Shown piece by piece: positions 63,251 through 64,000 of a stretch of 64,000 nt of DNA; position 1 is the first letter of the stretch; every line of letters begins with the position of its first letter. Source of the stretch: Roridomyces roridus (taxonomy: Eukaryota > Basidiomycota > Agaricomycetes > Agaricales > Mycenaceae); contig JARKIF010000014.1 in assembly GCA_029378245.1 (NCBI GenBank), forward strand, positions 558,001-622,000, in the 5' to 3' direction. Below the pieces are notes generated by a model that worked only from the letters and a program-made list of their open reading frames with translations, did not search any database and was not told where the DNA came from. The translations under genes and the position numbers were made by a program.

Positions 63251-64000
63251 GTAATTCTGTTGGATAACCAACAAAGATGCATTTCCGGAAGTGTATCCCA
63301 GAGGCATCGCGTTTGTCCTTCTGCACAGGCACATAGGCAAGGCAGCCAAAGACCCGAAGATGTGTCACATCCGGCTTCTCCTTGTGCCAAAGCTCATAGG
63401 GAGTGGTGTCATCCGGAATGTGAGACGTAGGATGCATGTTGGCCACATGGATGTAGGACTCAACAGCAAGTGCCTTGAAAGAAGGCGGAAGATTTGCTTC
63501 ATGCAACATAGCAGTTACATGTTCATCAACGGTGCGATTGCCCCGTTCAGCCATCCCCTTCTGTTGCGGTCTATTCCTCGTTGAATGACGACGCACAATG
63601 CCCTCTGCAGCCAAAAAGTCTGCAAATTCAGTGGACATGTACTCTCCACCTTCATCATCCTGGAACGCCTTGATTTTGCGATTAAAGTGATTCTCAGCTT
63701 GCGCCTTGAACACCTTGAACGCTTTCAATGCTCCACTCTTGCGCTTCATGTGCATAGTTGCTTTGAAGCCTGTGTGATCATCTATGAAGATAATACGATG
63801 CTTCCAGCCCTCACGGGTGAAAACCTTGTATTGCTTCAGATCAGAGTGTATGAGATCAAGAGGCACCTTGGAACGATGTCCAGTAGAGGGAAATGGAGCC
63901 GCGTTGAGCTTTCCTGCAATGCAGGGCTCACAGATTGGATCTGGTTTCTGGTTTGAAGTCAACTTTGCACCAGTCACCAACTCCTTGCTCAAGATCCTCT
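63186..64000 (-). pseudogene. Copia-A copy 2 integrase, partial
   Basis: Contains CEPCIAGK, LIHSDLKQYK, FIDDHTGF and DDEGGEYMSTEF, then shifts frame near 63,254. The zinc finger start, protease and knuckle are outside the window. Confidence 0.9.

Larger units (their letters stand above)
60706..64000 (-). mobile_element. Copia-A retrotransposon, copy 2 (inverted, runs off the right edge)
   Basis: Opposite orientation to copy 1 and identical to it in every reading frame I compared over about 3 kb, including the same extra T. The 3' LTR is at 60,706-61,004; the rest of integrase, the leader and the 5' LTR lie beyond 64,000. The pentamer outside the 3' LTR is GCCGT when read in element orientation. 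Confidence 0.93.

Overview
This window comes from a filamentous basidiomycete, most likely an agaricomycete mushroom-type fungus. The genes are broken by many very short introns (about 46-57 nt), are packed tail-to-tail and head-to-head with only tens of bases between them, and encode typical fungal proteins. The species cannot be named from the sequence. No bacterial features are present.

The window has two halves. From 1 to about 30,030 lies a dense block of conserved housekeeping genes: an MscS-type channel (partial), succinate dehydrogenase iron-sulfur subunit, a glycosyltransferase, a mitoferrin-like carrier, SAGA subunit Sgf73, an ABCC transporter, complex III subunit 8, an ISWI remodeler, a UCH-type deubiquitinase, an Fmp32/MCUR1-like mitochondrial protein, an ADF-H/PH protein, Caf40/CNOT9, the Sur2 sphingolipid hydroxylase, Mak16, SF3b subunit 2, Pwp1 and a Pof1-like nucleotidyltransferase. 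Mitochondrial functions recur (five genes), with RNA and ribosome functions (Caf40, SF3b2, Mak16, Pwp1), but the block does not look like a functional cluster. Several pairs share short divergent promoters (34-192 bp).

From about 30,030 to the end is a repeat-rich compartment with one intact-looking host-type gene of unknown function (34,874-36,000). It holds a 3.7-kb TA-flanked inverted-repeat element filled with nested insertions, two solo LTRs with perfect 5-bp target duplications, and a complete 366-bp miniature LTR element whose two LTRs each carry a tRNA gene. It also holds three related copia families (here A, B and C, classified by LTR), a KDZ-like transposase remnant, foldback repeats, and a broken gypsy element split by a young copia-C insertion.

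Two near-identical copia-A elements lie in opposite orientation at 40,863-45,850 and from 60,706 to beyond the right end. Their flanks show that the DNA between them has been inverted: the target duplication and the two halves of a disrupted host gene are found on the outer side of one copy and the inner side of the other. The best leads are the tRNA-carrying miniature element, this inversion, the copia elements that lack a capsid region, and the copia-C element carrying an inverted piece of its own 3' end.
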